A stretch of 64,000 nucleotides of DNA from Arcicella rigui (GCF_034929435.1 NZ_JAYFUM010000021.1:77419-141418); one strand, 5' to 3'; shown: positions 1-9,128, counted from the stretch's first letter. The notes: generated by a model not told the origin, from the sequence alone. Program-made: numbers and translations.

Positions 1-1275
1 CAGGCTTGGTTAGGAAATAGTGCTGATCCAAATTTTGCACCGGTATTTGATAAGGATAGCGATGTATATGAAGCTTTAATCAAATTGTGTGATGCAGCAA
101 TTGCCAACTTTGCAAAATCAAGCCCTGTAACTGTAAAAAATGATATTATTTACAGCGGTAGTATTACAAAATGGGTAAAATTGGCAAAGTCTGTTAAATT
201 GAGACTTTTACTAAACTCACGCAAAGGTAGAGCAACAGGCAACAGCGATTTGATTGCAGCTTTTAACGCTGGAGGATATATTACTTCTTCAGCAGATGAT
301 TTTACATTCAAATACGGTTCTCAGTTAAATGCTGATGGTAGTGATGGCAGACATCCATGGTTTCAAAATGCGTACTTAGGAGACAACGGCTTTAGTTATA
401 TTTCGCATCAATTGATGTCTGAAATGATTCTCAACAAAGACCCTCGTTTACCTTTCTATTTTTATCGTCAAACTTCTACCGTTTTAGACCCTGCTAACCC
501 TACTGATAGAGGTACTATTCCGTATGGTGGAACATACTTAGCTCTAAAAACAACTTTCTTAAACAACTACAAGAAAGTTTATGGTACTTTGACAAGTGCA
601 GATTTGGCTTATATTGCTGGTTTCTTTGGTAGAGATCGTGGAGATAACACTGGTGCTCCACAAGATGGTGCTTTACGTACTGCTCCAGGATGTTACCCTG
701 CTGGAGGTTTATACTCTGGTCGTGAAATTGCTGCAAAAGCTTTAACGGGTGGTACTAAAGGTGGCAATGGTATTTTACCATTAATCACAAGTAATGATAT
801 TAAATTCTATCAAATTGAAGCTATCTTAGACGCTGGTCTTACTGGCGATGCCCGCTCAATCTTTGAAGCGGCTATTCGTGAACATATTACCCGTGTTGTT
901 AATTTAGGTTTAACAGTTGACCCTACTAATGCTAAAGCACCAGCAAGTACAGATATAACTGATTATGTTAATTCTTGGTTAGCTCAATATGATGCAGCTC
1001 CAACTAATACTGCTAAATTGAATATCGTAATGAAACAAGCTTGGTTCTGCCGTTGGGGACAAGGAACGGAAACATGGAATGGACTCAGAAGATTAGGCTA
1101 TCCAACTGCTATACAGAATCCAATTCTTAAACCAATCCGTCAGTTTGCATTACGTAAACCTTATCCATCACAAGAAGGTAACTTAAACCCTAATGCTGTC
1201 GATAAAGTAACTAATGTTATTTTTGACCGTGACCCTATCTTCTGGGATAAAGTAAAATTGAAGTGGGAATTTTAA
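1..1275 (+). CDS. SusD/RagB-like outer membrane lipoprotein, 3' part
   Basis: The reading frame is open from base 1, so the gene starts upstream; 424 residues are visible. It resembles the SusD-like nutrient-binding lipoproteins of Bacteroidota: an early helix with the pattern SGSITKWVKLAKSVKLRLLL, aromatic-rich loops, and a C-terminal ELIxR-like tail replaced by LGYPT and DRDPIFWDKVKLKWEF. Such proteins sit on the cell surface over a TonB-dependent SusC channel and capture glycans or peptides. The SusC partner would lie upstream, outside the window. The substrate cannot be told. A TTG at 85 is not the start, because the SusD-like frame continues before it. Confidence 0.85.
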   Translation, partial: QAWLGNSADPNFAPVFDKDSDVYEALIKLCDAAIANFAKSSPVTVKNDIIYSGSITKWVKLAKSVKLRLLLNSRKGRATGNSDLIAAFNAGGYITSSADDFTFKYGSQLNADGSDGRHPWFQNAYLGDNGFSYISHQLMSEMILNKDPRLPFYFYRQTSTVLDPANPTDRGTIPYGGTYLALKTTFLNNYKKVYGTLTSADLAYIAGFFGRDRGDNTGAPQDGALRTAPGCYPAGGLYSGREIAAKALTGGTKGGNGILPLITSNDIKFYQIEAILDAGLTGDARSIFEAAIREHITRVVNLGLTVDPTNAKAPASTDITDYVNSWLAQYDAAPTNTAKLNIVMKQAWFCRWGQGTETWNGLRRLGYPTAIQNPILKPIRQFALRKPYPSQEGNLNPNAVDKVTNVIFDRDPIFWDKVKLKWEF

Positions 1276-1364
1276 GCTGAATTGTTATTTTTATTGGTGT
1301 TATTATAGTGCATCAATTAATATGAAGTACTGTATAATCATCTTTCAACAAAAAAAAAGAGAAT

Positions 1365-2051
1365 ATGAAAAAATTAGTAACATATTTATTCGTACTTGGT
1401 TTGCTTTCAGTAATTTATGCTTGTAGAGATGAAAGTCTAAACCCCGTACCACAATGGGAATATGCTGTCCATGGTTTTACAGTTTTTGATGGCATTGCAT
1501 TTAACGGCAATATCAATAGTAGACCACAAAAGTATGAGTCGGATTACGCAGTAAACTTCCCAGCAAGTGGTCAAGATAATGCAAAAATTAATTTTAAAAC
1601 TCGTTGGGTTTCACTTGACAATAAACTCACTGTAAATAAAATTGAGTTATACATTAATTTCACAGAAGACTATACAGACCCTGATGGTAACCCTAAAACT
1701 GCTGATTTAGGAAGTGGTGTAGGTAAATTATTAGCTACCATTTCAAATGTACAGGGAAATCGTGTTTGGAATTCATATAGTGTAACTCCTAAGCAAATTT
1801 ATGACCTTTATAAAGATGCAACAGTTAAATATGATAAAGTTAATGCTGTAAAGGTATTCAGTAACCCATCACACCCACGTCCAACAGGAAAATGGTTTGA
1901 TGGTAATACTGATAACTTTATTTTGACTTGGAGACTTTATACTACCGACGGGAAAGTATTCAAAACTTGGAATCAAGCTTCTGTTTGTGCAGATTTAACA
2001 TCTGTATCAGAAGCAAACTCGAATTGCCAATTAGTTTGGTCTGTAAACTAA
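1365..2051 (+). CDS. Lipoprotein of unknown function, SusD-associated
   Basis: A 228-residue protein with a short signal peptide ending in a lipobox (VIYAC, Cys20) and charged residues after the cysteine, so it is probably exported and lipidated. It starts 89 bases after the SusD stop in the same direction and a strong terminator follows, so it probably ends the SusC/D operon. No conserved enzyme motif is visible. The body is beta-rich with many aromatic residues, as expected of surface-exposed glycan- or peptide-binding accessory lipoproteins. Function is inferred only from position. Confidence 0.75.
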   Translation: MKKLVTYLFVLGLLSVIYACRDESLNPVPQWEYAVHGFTVFDGIAFNGNINSRPQKYESDYAVNFPASGQDNAKINFKTRWVSLDNKLTVNKIELYINFTEDYTDPDGNPKTADLGSGVGKLLATISNVQGNRVWNSYSVTPKQIYDLYKDATVKYDKVNAVKVFSNPSHPRPTGKWFDGNTDNFILTWRLYTTDGKVFKTWNQASVCADLTSVSEANSNCQLVWSVN

Positions 2052-2085
2052 TTGCACATATTTGGTGAATGCTACTAATTGCTTT

Positions 2086-2130
2086 AAAACCCATAAGAGT
2101 CAAAATAGACTTTTATGGGTTTTTTATTTT
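2086..2130 (+). terminator. Intrinsic terminator after SusD operon
   Basis: A 16-bp stem with one G-T pair (2086-2101 with 2108-2123), six-base loop, then a T-rich tail. It closes the plus-strand lipoprotein operon. Confidence 0.85.
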
Positions 2131-2206
2131 AGCAATTTGTATTTTGTTGTGTGTATTACAAAATCTGTTAATTGTTATTTCAGAACGAACTTTTAAAAAG
2201 TAGTTC

Positions 2207-3469
2207 TTAAAAAGTATATTGAAAAATCACATTCATCATTTCCTGTGTTGAATTCCAGCCATAAGTAATTTTTTGAGGAGGATTAAATCTATTTTCGGGA
2301 TTTTTAGAAGTATTGTCATAAGTAGCCTCGGCATATATTACCGACTCTGCAGGAATTAGTAAAGGTTCTTTATACTGATAGGTCATCTGCCAGTTAAAAT
2401 CCCATTTTGAAATTTTAATAAGTGGAATCATTTCTCCATTAGGGGTAATTGCAAAACATCGCAATGACTTGCCCAACAAATGTAAATGTGGTTGAACTGA
2501 AAGTAAATGTATTGGATAAGGTATCTTTTGTGATTTTGCAAAAAATGTAATAACAGTATCAGGAGCTATCTCAAAAGGTTTATTGGTTATGTCTTCTTCA
2601 TGTAAAATGAAGGTCTGAATCTTTTTTTCAATTGTATCTTTTGCAAAATACAAATTGACTACTGAGCTATCTTGCTCATTTTCAAGATTGTTAGGAGCAT
2701 AATGAACATTTAGAAGTAAATCACTTCCCGCCTTTAAAAACTTTGCAGTCCCTTTAGGATACTCTATCGGAGTATTTCCGGGAACCCAACCTACCCAAAA
2801 CTCTTCTTTCATCCTAACTTTAGCAAAGTCAGCAATACTTGGATCATCAATTGATTTTGCATCTGTTTGTCTCATTAATTGTGTTGTATCCACAGAAAGA
2901 CGTGCATGATGAACATATTTCTTGTTACCAGCACGAAACTCAATTGATTTTATAAAAGTGTCTTCTTTTAAATTAGTAGGTAATGAAAATAAAATATAGT
3001 CCTCTTTGTTCTGAGAAGACAATGTAAACTTCTTGTTCCAACTTAGTACCAAATCAGGTTTTTTGTTCAATTGGCTGTTTTCTTCAAAAATAGGTAATTG
3101 AAATTTTTCTTTAGGACCTTCAGGCATACCGTCTTGAATCCAGACTTTAATGGTAGCAATTTGCCCAACCGTTAATCTTCTTACATTTTTAAATTCACCA
3201 AATCCATGATCTGCTTTCCAAGGAGGCATATATCGCATCTCTGTTACTTTTAATATGAATTGTGCTCTTTTAACAACATCACCGTAAGTAAGCAAAGAAA
3301 AAGGAGCAGATTCACCTTTTCGGTGGCAAGGACTACAATTTTGATGAATTATAGGAGCAATGTGTTCAGTGAAGTTTATTTTTTGTGATAACACCAAACA
3401 AGAATTACTCAAGACTAATAGTATAATAAACACTACTCTTTGTACATCATTATTCAATAAAGCTTTCAT
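2207..3469 (-). CDS. Cytochrome c / copper monooxygenase-like (PHM-type) exported protein
   Basis: A 420-residue protein with an N-terminal signal segment (about 1-28). A haem c motif CSPCH (Cys45, Cys48, His49) is followed by MPPW at 81-84, a candidate axial Met. The C-terminal two thirds resemble the copper type II ascorbate-dependent monooxygenase fold: paired histidines at 187-188, His256 in NVHYAP, and HLH at 328-330. This suggests a periplasmic haem/copper redox enzyme, but the reaction is not known. It starts 2 bases after the redoxin gene, so the two are one operon. Known relatives in other bacteria join redoxin, cytochrome and PHM domains in one chain. Confidence 0.7.
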   Translation of the reverse strand: MKALLNNDVQRVVFIILLVLSNSCLVLSQKINFTEHIAPIIHQNCSPCHRKGESAPFSLLTYGDVVKRAQFILKVTEMRYMPPWKADHGFGEFKNVRRLTVGQIATIKVWIQDGMPEGPKEKFQLPIFEENSQLNKKPDLVLSWNKKFTLSSQNKEDYILFSLPTNLKEDTFIKSIEFRAGNKKYVHHARLSVDTTQLMRQTDAKSIDDPSIADFAKVRMKEEFWVGWVPGNTPIEYPKGTAKFLKAGSDLLLNVHYAPNNLENEQDSSVVNLYFAKDTIEKKIQTFILHEEDITNKPFEIAPDTVITFFAKSQKIPYPIHLLSVQPHLHLLGKSLRCFAITPNGEMIPLIKISKWDFNWQMTYQYKEPLLIPAESVIYAEATYDNTSKNPENRFNPPQKITYGWNSTQEMMNVIFQYTF

Positions 3470-3471
3470 AA

Positions 3472-4071
3472 TTATCTTTCAATATCACAGCCAACGGCTT
3501 TTGTTAGATTGGGATCTACTTTCTTCTTATTAAATACAGATAAAATTGCATTTTTTAGATATAAACTATCGGCTTTAGCTCTGGCTTTGCCAAGTTGATA
3601 ATACCAATTATCTATCGCTCCTTGGTATTCTAATTTTCCTGAGTGATTAACTACAAATACTTCTGGAGTAATTGTAGCATTAAACATATTCGCAAATAGA
3701 TGATGGCTATCTAACAATGAAGGATAATTCAAGTGAAACTTGTCATTAAAAGCTCGTATCTCAGTTGAAGTAGCACCTTTAGTAGGAAAAACTGTATAGA
3801 AAGCAATACTTTTCGGATATAAATAATCAAGCTCATTTTTAATTTTCACCAAAGTACTTGTGTATCTTTGACTAATAGGGCATTCTGTATCTAAAAAAAT
3901 AAATACATTCAGCTTATTCTGTTTGACCTGATAGTTTTTTTTATCAATGTCCGTAAAATTTAATGATGACCTGATTATTACCTTTTGCCCATACAAACTA
4001 TTGGCACTCAGAATTGAGAATAATAAAATCAACCGAAAAAAAATCATACTGCTTTTCATAAATTTTGTCAT
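3472..4071 (-). CDS. Exported redoxin (AhpC/TSA-like thioredoxin fold)
   Basis: A thioredoxin-fold protein with FIFLDTECPISQRY near the start of the mature part. This is the TxCP active-site region of AhpC/TSA redoxins, with one conserved Cys and no CxxC. A later cis-Pro region (ATITPEVFVV) fits the fold. A signal peptide precedes it. Three ATGs are possible (4104, 4071, 4059). I chose 4071 because it puts a short basic region before the hydrophobic core. It probably acts in the periplasm with the haem/copper protein encoded directly downstream (2-base gap). Peroxidase or thiol reductase activity cannot be told apart here. Confidence 0.7.
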   Translation of the reverse strand: MTKFMKSSMIFFRLILLFSILSANSLYGQKVIIRSSLNFTDIDKKNYQVKQNKLNVFIFLDTECPISQRYTSTLVKIKNELDYLYPKSIAFYTVFPTKGATSTEIRAFNDKFHLNYPSLLDSHHLFANMFNATITPEVFVVNHSGKLEYQGAIDNWYYQLGKARAKADSLYLKNAILSVFNKKKVDPNLTKAVGCDIER

Positions 4072-4124
4072 TAATTTCACTTTAGTCGATATAGTGTAAC
4101 ACATAAATATAAACTAAAATGATA

Positions 4125-4167
4125 CAAAAAAAAAATCGTCTGCAAATTGAACATTTGCAGACGATTT
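4125..4167 (-). terminator. Intrinsic terminator after LytTR gene
   Basis: A perfect 15-bp stem (4133-4147 with 4153-4167) with a five-base loop. On the minus strand it is followed by about ten T residues. It ends the minus-strand LytTR gene before the redoxin operon. Confidence 0.85.
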
Positions 4168-4252
4168 CATAGGTTTTAGAAGGTCTTTGGGTGATGTGTT
4201 AGTGATGAAAGTGGTAAGATATTCTATCTGAAGTCTTCGGAAAGATTATAAA

Positions 4253-4612
4253 TCACTTACTTCTTAATAATGTCGCTTTGGGAGATTTACGAATTAATTC
4301 TCTGATTACTCCTACTCTTCTTCGTGAAACGTGAAATTCTTGACCATCATTTAATCTGACTATCAATCTTCTATCGTCTTTTCTACAAGAGATAATGAAA
4401 GATAAATTTACTAAGTGACTGTTGCTGATACGAATAAACGACTGCTCGTTGATTCTGTTTTCCATAACACCTAAAGTTCTCGAAACTACTAATCGTTCAC
4501 GATTGATGGTATGAATGGCGGTATAATTCACATCACTTTGTAGATAAAGAATTTCATCTAATGCTATTTCATCATTTCTATTGATGGATATTTTTTTTAC
4601 CATTTGATGCAT
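4253..4612 (-). CDS. Stand-alone LytTR DNA-binding protein
   Basis: The 119 residues are almost entirely a LytTR domain: an LDEILYLQSDVNYTAIHT strand region, SFIRISNSHLVNLSFI, and DGQEFHVSRRR at the end. The usual receiver domain is missing, so control must come from expression level, a partner or ligand rather than phosphotransfer. Two in-frame ATGs (4612 and 4603) are possible. It lies just downstream of the 7TM-DISM sensor gene on the same strand (125-base gap), which makes that sensor a possible partner (inference). Confidence 0.85.
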   Translation of the reverse strand: MHQMVKKISINRNDEIALDEILYLQSDVNYTAIHTINRERLVVSRTLGVMENRINEQSFIRISNSHLVNLSFIISCRKDDRRLIVRLNDGQEFHVSRRRVGVIRELIRKSPKATLLRSK

Positions 4613-4737
4613 TATTACTAATACAAAAATGCACGAATAAAGTCTTTTCTATTTGCTTAAAATCGACAAAAATTTGTTCATTTAAGACAAAATAACAAAA
4701 AAATACAAATTTCAGATGCAATCAACTACAAAAAACA

Positions 4738-6903
4738 CTATTTTTCTTGTTTGAGATAGTCGGATGGTGCTATTCCATAATATTCTTGAAATACTTTGGT
4801 GAAGTAAGATAAACTTTCAAAACCCACACCAAAGGCTACGTCTGAAACATTGCCAGAGCCTGATTTCAATAGTTCGGCTGCTTTTTTCAATCTAAAATTA
4901 CGTATATACTCAACTGTTGTTTGATTCGTTATTGATTTAATTTTACGCCTTAACTGAACTGTACTCATATTCATTTCTTCGGCTAAATGTCCAATCGAAA
5001 AGGAACTATCATACAAACGCTTTTCAATTATCTCATCAAGTTTTTGAATAAAAAGTATTTCGCCCTTATTTAATTTTGTCTCTTCTGCCACAGGTACTTT
5101 TATAGTAGGTACTTGGGGCAAAATTTGCTCAAAATCTTCTACTACTTCTACTTGTCTATCGATGATGAGAATTTGGCTGTCTAATCGTGAGGCTTCAAGC
5201 CAATAATCAAAACTTACAGGTATAGTCAATTTAAAACTTTGTGAAGACAGTAATCCTTCTGAAAATTCAAGTTTTGCCCTGAGTGATGCCAACAGTTCTT
5301 TCAAGAAAAAAAGTCCAAGCCGCTTTTCATCGTAATCATTCCACTGTTTATCATAAAAGCCTGTCTTAGTTTTGTCGGAGTTAATATCTATTGGAGGTTT
5401 ACTCTCAATTTGAATTGCGACTATTCCCAATTTTTCATCATAAAAAACATTACAAATAATCGTTTCGAGCCCTTTCTTTTTATTGGTTTCGTAAAGTGTG
5501 TTGATAATTTTACTTAATTTTTCTTCATCAACAAAGCCATGATATACTTCTCGATTTTGATTTAGTTCAACAATCACATTTTCGTTATGTAGCATAAAAT
5601 CAGTGCTTTGTGCTTGTAAATAGGTCACTAATTCTATTGCCTGAATCTGTACTTTTTTTCCTTCAATTTCAGTCACTTCGTTTAACCCAGAGTTTTTCAA
5701 AAGTAACTTTGTAGCCAAAACTCTCTCCTTTTCATAATTCAGAATTACTCTATAAACCAAGAACACGAATAGTACAATTTTTAATACTTCACAAAAATTC
5801 AAATAAAGATTTACCCAATCATAATCAATAAGTTGTAAAAGCCGCAACTGTAAAAATACAAATCCAATAAAACTTGAAATGAAGGAAAGGGCAATCAGAT
5901 AATCGAAGTAAATTTTCCTGATGAGTGCGTAAATAAAAAGTCCCAAAATTGAAAACTCTATTACGAGCGTATTCTCAACGGTGAGTTTCAATATCAGCCA
6001 GTCATAATGAATGATTAATGCGATAATTAAGCTGATGGCTGTAAGTATATTTATTCCTAAAAACCATCTTACCCAAATCGGATACATACTTTTGATGGGC
6101 AGAAGATGGAACGTTACGAAAATACAAGAAAGTGGCAGTAAGCGATAAGGTAAGTTATTAATCAAGGAAGCATATTCTGGGATTTGGGTAAAGGAAGTAC
6201 CAAAAGGTAGATGGTAGCTTAAAACAACAATTGTAGTGAGGCACGAGTGCAATGAAAATACAATAAAGGTAGTTTTGCGAATCAGAAAAAATGAAATAAT
6301 TAACAATAGTACATCCACGAGCATCAACATTCCGTTGAATATCCATTTTGAACGTTCATTTTTATTGAATTTTTCTTCAAAAAGTTTGAGTGGCAATAAT
6401 GAAAATTTAGAATAAAAACCTCTTTCACTTTGAATCCTGATTAAAATGGTTTGTGGAGTATTTTTTTCAAGTGAAAAGTTGAAATTAGGATTTTCGGTAT
6501 GATAATTTCTCTTGGCGGGTGCTACAAAACTACCGCCTGTCAAATGTTTGGATACAGTATTTTTATTGAGAAAAAAGACATCAATTTTTTCGATTAATGG
6601 GTTTCCGCAGTCTAAAACCCACTCCGACTTCTCATTTGCTTGAACGTTGATTCTCAGCCAATGAGTAGCATCTGTAAATTCAAAATGAACAGCCTTCTTG
6701 TTGTAAGGAGTGAATCTTTTTAATTGTATCTCTTCGGGTTTTTCTGAGCAACCAGAAGTTTTGTAATACTCAAAAGAAGTCAAGGTATAAACCTCTGTAT
6801 TCTTTAAATGAGTAATCGTTTGGGAATAAGTAAAACACTGCGTCCCTGAGAAAAATAGAACTACGGTCAGTACAATTCTTCTCAAATACTGAGTAAACAA
6901 CAT
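4738..6903 (-). CDS. 7TM-DISM membrane sensor with degenerate kinase ATPase domain and AraC-type HTH
   Basis: A 721-residue protein. In order: signal peptide (1-28), extracytoplasmic 7TMR-DISMED2-like domain (about 30-178), seven transmembrane helices (about 187-390), a stretch at about 425-565 resembling a histidine-kinase HATPase domain, and an AraC-type double helix-turn-helix (about 615-718). The ATPase-like part keeps the fold pattern but has lost key residues: the N-box asparagines are Thr469 and Thr473, the DxGxG box is absent, and the G2 box reads RLGL at 528-531. No phospho-accepting His box is visible. It probably senses an external ligand and binds DNA from the membrane. The target is unknown. 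Confidence 0.8.
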   Translation of the reverse strand: MLFTQYLRRIVLTVVLFFSGTQCFTYSQTITHLKNTEVYTLTSFEYYKTSGCSEKPEEIQLKRFTPYNKKAVHFEFTDATHWLRINVQANEKSEWVLDCGNPLIEKIDVFFLNKNTVSKHLTGGSFVAPAKRNYHTENPNFNFSLEKNTPQTILIRIQSERGFYSKFSLLPLKLFEEKFNKNERSKWIFNGMLMLVDVLLLIISFFLIRKTTFIVFSLHSCLTTIVVLSYHLPFGTSFTQIPEYASLINNLPYRLLPLSCIFVTFHLLPIKSMYPIWVRWFLGINILTAISLIIALIIHYDWLILKLTVENTLVIEFSILGLFIYALIRKIYFDYLIALSFISSFIGFVFLQLRLLQLIDYDWVNLYLNFCEVLKIVLFVFLVYRVILNYEKERVLATKLLLKNSGLNEVTEIEGKKVQIQAIELVTYLQAQSTDFMLHNENVIVELNQNREVYHGFVDEEKLSKIINTLYETNKKKGLETIICNVFYDEKLGIVAIQIESKPPIDINSDKTKTGFYDKQWNDYDEKRLGLFFLKELLASLRAKLEFSEGLLSSQSFKLTIPVSFDYWLEASRLDSQILIIDRQVEVVEDFEQILPQVPTIKVPVAEETKLNKGEILFIQKLDEIIEKRLYDSSFSIGHLAEEMNMSTVQLRRKIKSITNQTTVEYIRNFRLKKAAELLKSGSGNVSDVAFGVGFESLSYFTKVFQEYYGIAPSDYLKQEK

Positions 6904-7138
6904 TTAGGATATATTTTTGCTTAGAGATTTGTTTTCAAGATATTTTGGGTGAATTATTAGATTATGAATAATAAAATTCAAAATATTACTATAAAAAAGG
7001 TAAATATAGACAAAGAAAAAGTCTAAACAATAATGACGATTGAAAAAAATAAAGGTCAAGAAATAAAAACTTATAGATGAACGATTAATTTATTTTTTTT
7101 ATCAATAAATGTCTTAAACCTAAAATCTAAACATAACT

Positions 7139-7825
7139 ATGAATCGAATTGATAGACTTTTTGGCATTTTCACTTTACTTCAATCCAATAAATATGTCTC
7201 GGCTGAAAAAATTGCGGAGAAGTTCAATATCAGTATTCGTACTGTGTATCGAGATTTAAAAGCAATGGATGAGTCGGGGATTCCTTTGGGTTTCGAGAGT
7301 AACAAAGGCTACTTTATTGTTCAAGGATATTTTTTGCCTCCAATTTCACTGAGTAGCGAAGAAGCCAATGCACTTTTATTGATGGAATCAATCGTGTATC
7401 GTTTTTCTGACAAATCAATCCAAAAACATTATTCAAATGCCCTAAATAAAGTAAAAGCGGTGCTGCCCAATGCCCAAAAAGAAAAAATCAATTCGCTGGC
7501 AGAAAGTATTAAATTTCAAGGGCCTACACAAGAACAAAGTTTTGAATACTTATCCACTCTTCAGCAATGTATTTCAGCCAAAAGTATTATTGAGTTTGAA
7601 TATAAAAATAACAAAGAAGAGATAAGCGAACGGAAAGCAGAGCCCATCGGTCTGATTTTTTATGCCTTCAATTGGCATTTAATTGCTTGGTGCTATAAAC
7701 GTAATGAGTATCGGGATTTCAGGGTTTCTCGCATACTCAATGTAAAAGATACGCATTCGCCTTTTTTACAAAAAAATCATCCTCCATTAAGTGAGTTCAT
7801 GAAAATATTGCCCGTAAAATATTAA
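7139..7825 (+). CDS. HTH/WYL-domain transcriptional regulator (YafY-like)
   Basis: A 228-residue regulator with an N-terminal winged helix (1-60; VSAEKIAEKFNISIRTVYRD) and a C-terminal WYL domain (about 130-205) in which the name-giving triad reads WHL (NWHLIAWC). WYL domains bind nucleic acid or small ligands and often control DNA-damage, defence or stress genes. It is followed 76 bases later by a DinB gene. The gap holds a perfect dyad, a candidate operator for this protein. It is divergent from the 7TM sensor. Confidence 0.85.
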   Translation: MNRIDRLFGIFTLLQSNKYVSAEKIAEKFNISIRTVYRDLKAMDESGIPLGFESNKGYFIVQGYFLPPISLSSEEANALLLMESIVYRFSDKSIQKHYSNALNKVKAVLPNAQKEKINSLAESIKFQGPTQEQSFEYLSTLQQCISAKSIIEFEYKNNKEEISERKAEPIGLIFYAFNWHLIAWCYKRNEYRDFRVSRILNVKDTHSPFLQKNHPPLSEFMKILPVKY

Positions 7826-7837
7826 AATTTGAAAAGT

Positions 7838-7857
7838 ACTGACATAGGGTTGTCAGT
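7838..7857. promoter_or_regulatory. Candidate operator dyad ACTGACA-N6-TGTCAGT
   Basis: A perfect 7-bp inverted repeat with a 6-base spacer between the WYL regulator stop and the DinB start (44 bases before the ATG). There is no T-tail, so a terminator is unlikely. Its size and symmetry fit a dimeric regulator site, most simply the WYL regulator encoded just upstream. Confidence 0.5.
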
Positions 7858-7901
7858 GAGGCATTGTTGTTTTGTAGAATCAAACCAAAAAACTTACGAC
7901 A

Positions 7902-8405
7902 ATGATTAATGTGTTTTTGAAAGAATTAGACCAAGAGGCAGTAAGTACCCGAAAAATGCTTGCTATTATCCCTGATAATAAATTCGATTGGCAGCCACAC
8001 CCCAAAAGTATGACTATCAGAGCTTTATCAACGCATATTGCGGAACTTCCCTCATGGATTACGCTTGCTTTAACAACTGATGAACTTGATTTTGCAGAAA
8101 ATACTTATAATCCTGAGAAAGTAAATGCTACGGCTGAAATCTTAGCACTATTTGAAAAGTCATTAGAAGAAAGTAAAATTCATTTATTGAATGCCAAAGA
8201 AGAACAGCTTGATGAAATGTGGACTTTGAGAAGTGGTGATACTATTTATAGTTCTACTCCCAAAAGTGAAACCATTCGTCATGCTTTTTCACAAATGGTT
8301 CATCATAGAGCTCAGTTGGGCGTTTTTCTAAGATTATTAGATATTCCGATTCCGGGTTGTTATGGGCCAAGTGCCGACGAGATGGGTTTATTTAAGGAAC
8401 GATAA
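7902..8405 (+). CDS. DinB-family four-helix-bundle protein
   Basis: A 167-residue protein of the DinB/YfiT superfamily. Visible marks are the N-terminal KELDQEAVSTRKML helix, FDWQPHPKSMTIRALSTHIAELPSWI (first metal-ligand His), and the C-terminal MVHHRAQLGVFLRLL helix (second His pair). These proteins usually bind a divalent metal with three histidines and act as thiol-dependent transferases or in stress responses; the reaction here is unknown. It is probably regulated by the adjacent WYL protein. Confidence 0.85.
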   Translation: MINVFLKELDQEAVSTRKMLAIIPDNKFDWQPHPKSMTIRALSTHIAELPSWITLALTTDELDFAENTYNPEKVNATAEILALFEKSLEESKIHLLNAKEEQLDEMWTLRSGDTIYSSTPKSETIRHAFSQMVHHRAQLGVFLRLLDIPIPGCYGPSADEMGLFKER

Positions 8406-8408
8406 AAC

Positions 8409-8445
8409 AAAAAGCCTCATAATCAATTGATTATGAGGCTTTTTT
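8409..8445. terminator. Bidirectional terminator between DinB gene and tRNA
   Basis: A perfect palindrome (8409-8426 with 8427-8444) with A-run and T-run on both sides. It serves the plus-strand DinB gene and the minus-strand tRNA gene, which ends at 8449. Confidence 0.85.
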
Positions 8446-8448
8446 ATG

Positions 8449-8522
8449 TGGGCCCACTTGGAATCGAACCAAGCACCTACTGATTATGAGTCAGTTGCTC
8501 TAACCGAATGAGCTATAGGCCC
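8449..8522 (-). tRNA. tRNA with CAU anticodon (elongator Met or lysidine-type Ile2)
   Basis: On the minus strand a full cloverleaf can be drawn: acceptor GGGCCTA pairing with TGGGCCC (one G-T), D-arm with AGCTCA and GGTTAGAGC, a five-pair anticodon stem around loop CTCATAA, and a T-arm with GGTTCGATTCC. Anticodon is CAU. The acceptor and D-arm look like bacteroidotal tRNA-Ile, so Ile2 read through lysidine is possible, but elongator Met has the same loop. The 3' CCA is not encoded. Confidence 0.9.
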
Positions 8523-8672
8523 TACAAAGCTATTTTCGTCTTTGTGTCGCAAAATTAGACTTTTTAAAGTATTTATACAAAATATCTTTTTAAAAATTCT
8601 TTTAAACCTTTTTGTTTGTGAAGTATCTAACCGGCGATTTAAGTATTTTTTCAACATTTAATCATTAAAAAA

Positions 8673-9089
8673 ATGAAAACTAAAATAACCTCAGTCATGT
8701 ACTTATTTATCGCCGTTTGTATGATAAGTATTCAGAATCTATCTGCACAAAGTTCTAAACCACAAAAGGTTAGTCCTGACGAGAAAAATCCAACACAAAG
8801 GATAGACAAGCAACTTGAACGCCTACAAAAAGAGCTGGAACTTAGCCCAGAACAAGTAAATCAAATTAAACCTTTGATTGAAGAAAGAGTAAAAAAAAGA
8901 GAATCAATTAGAGAAGCTAATGATAAACTACACGACCAAATGGATGATTTGAGAGAGTTATCAAAAGCACAAGATGAAAAACTGAAAACAATCCTAAGCC
9001 CAGAGCAATTTGCCAAGTACAATAGTAGAAAAGAAGAGTTAAAAGATAGATTCAGACACAGAAACCGAAGAGGCGACAGACGAAGATAA
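8673..9089 (+). CDS. Small exported Spy/CpxP-like helical protein
   Basis: A 138-residue protein with a signal peptide (about 1-25, cleavage after LSAQ). The mature part is highly charged, alpha-helical and coiled-coil-like, with two LSPEQ turns (ELSPEQVNQIK, ILSPEQFAKY). This is the layout of periplasmic Spy/CpxP-type proteins and related LTxxQ proteins that bind unfolded protein or metal. The C-terminus is extremely basic (RHRNRRGDRRR). It is monocistronic with its own terminator. Confidence 0.65.
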   Translation: MKTKITSVMYLFIAVCMISIQNLSAQSSKPQKVSPDEKNPTQRIDKQLERLQKELELSPEQVNQIKPLIEERVKKRESIREANDKLHDQMDDLRELSKAQDEKLKTILSPEQFAKYNSRKEELKDRFRHRNRRGDRRR

Positions 9090-9093
9090 ATTT

Positions 9094-9128
9094 AAAAGCG
9101 ATGCAAAGTTGATTTGCATCGCTTTTTT
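9094..9128 (+). terminator. Intrinsic terminator
   Basis: A perfect 14-bp stem (9094-9107 with 9113-9126), five-base loop and T-run, directly after the Spy-like gene. Confidence 0.85.
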
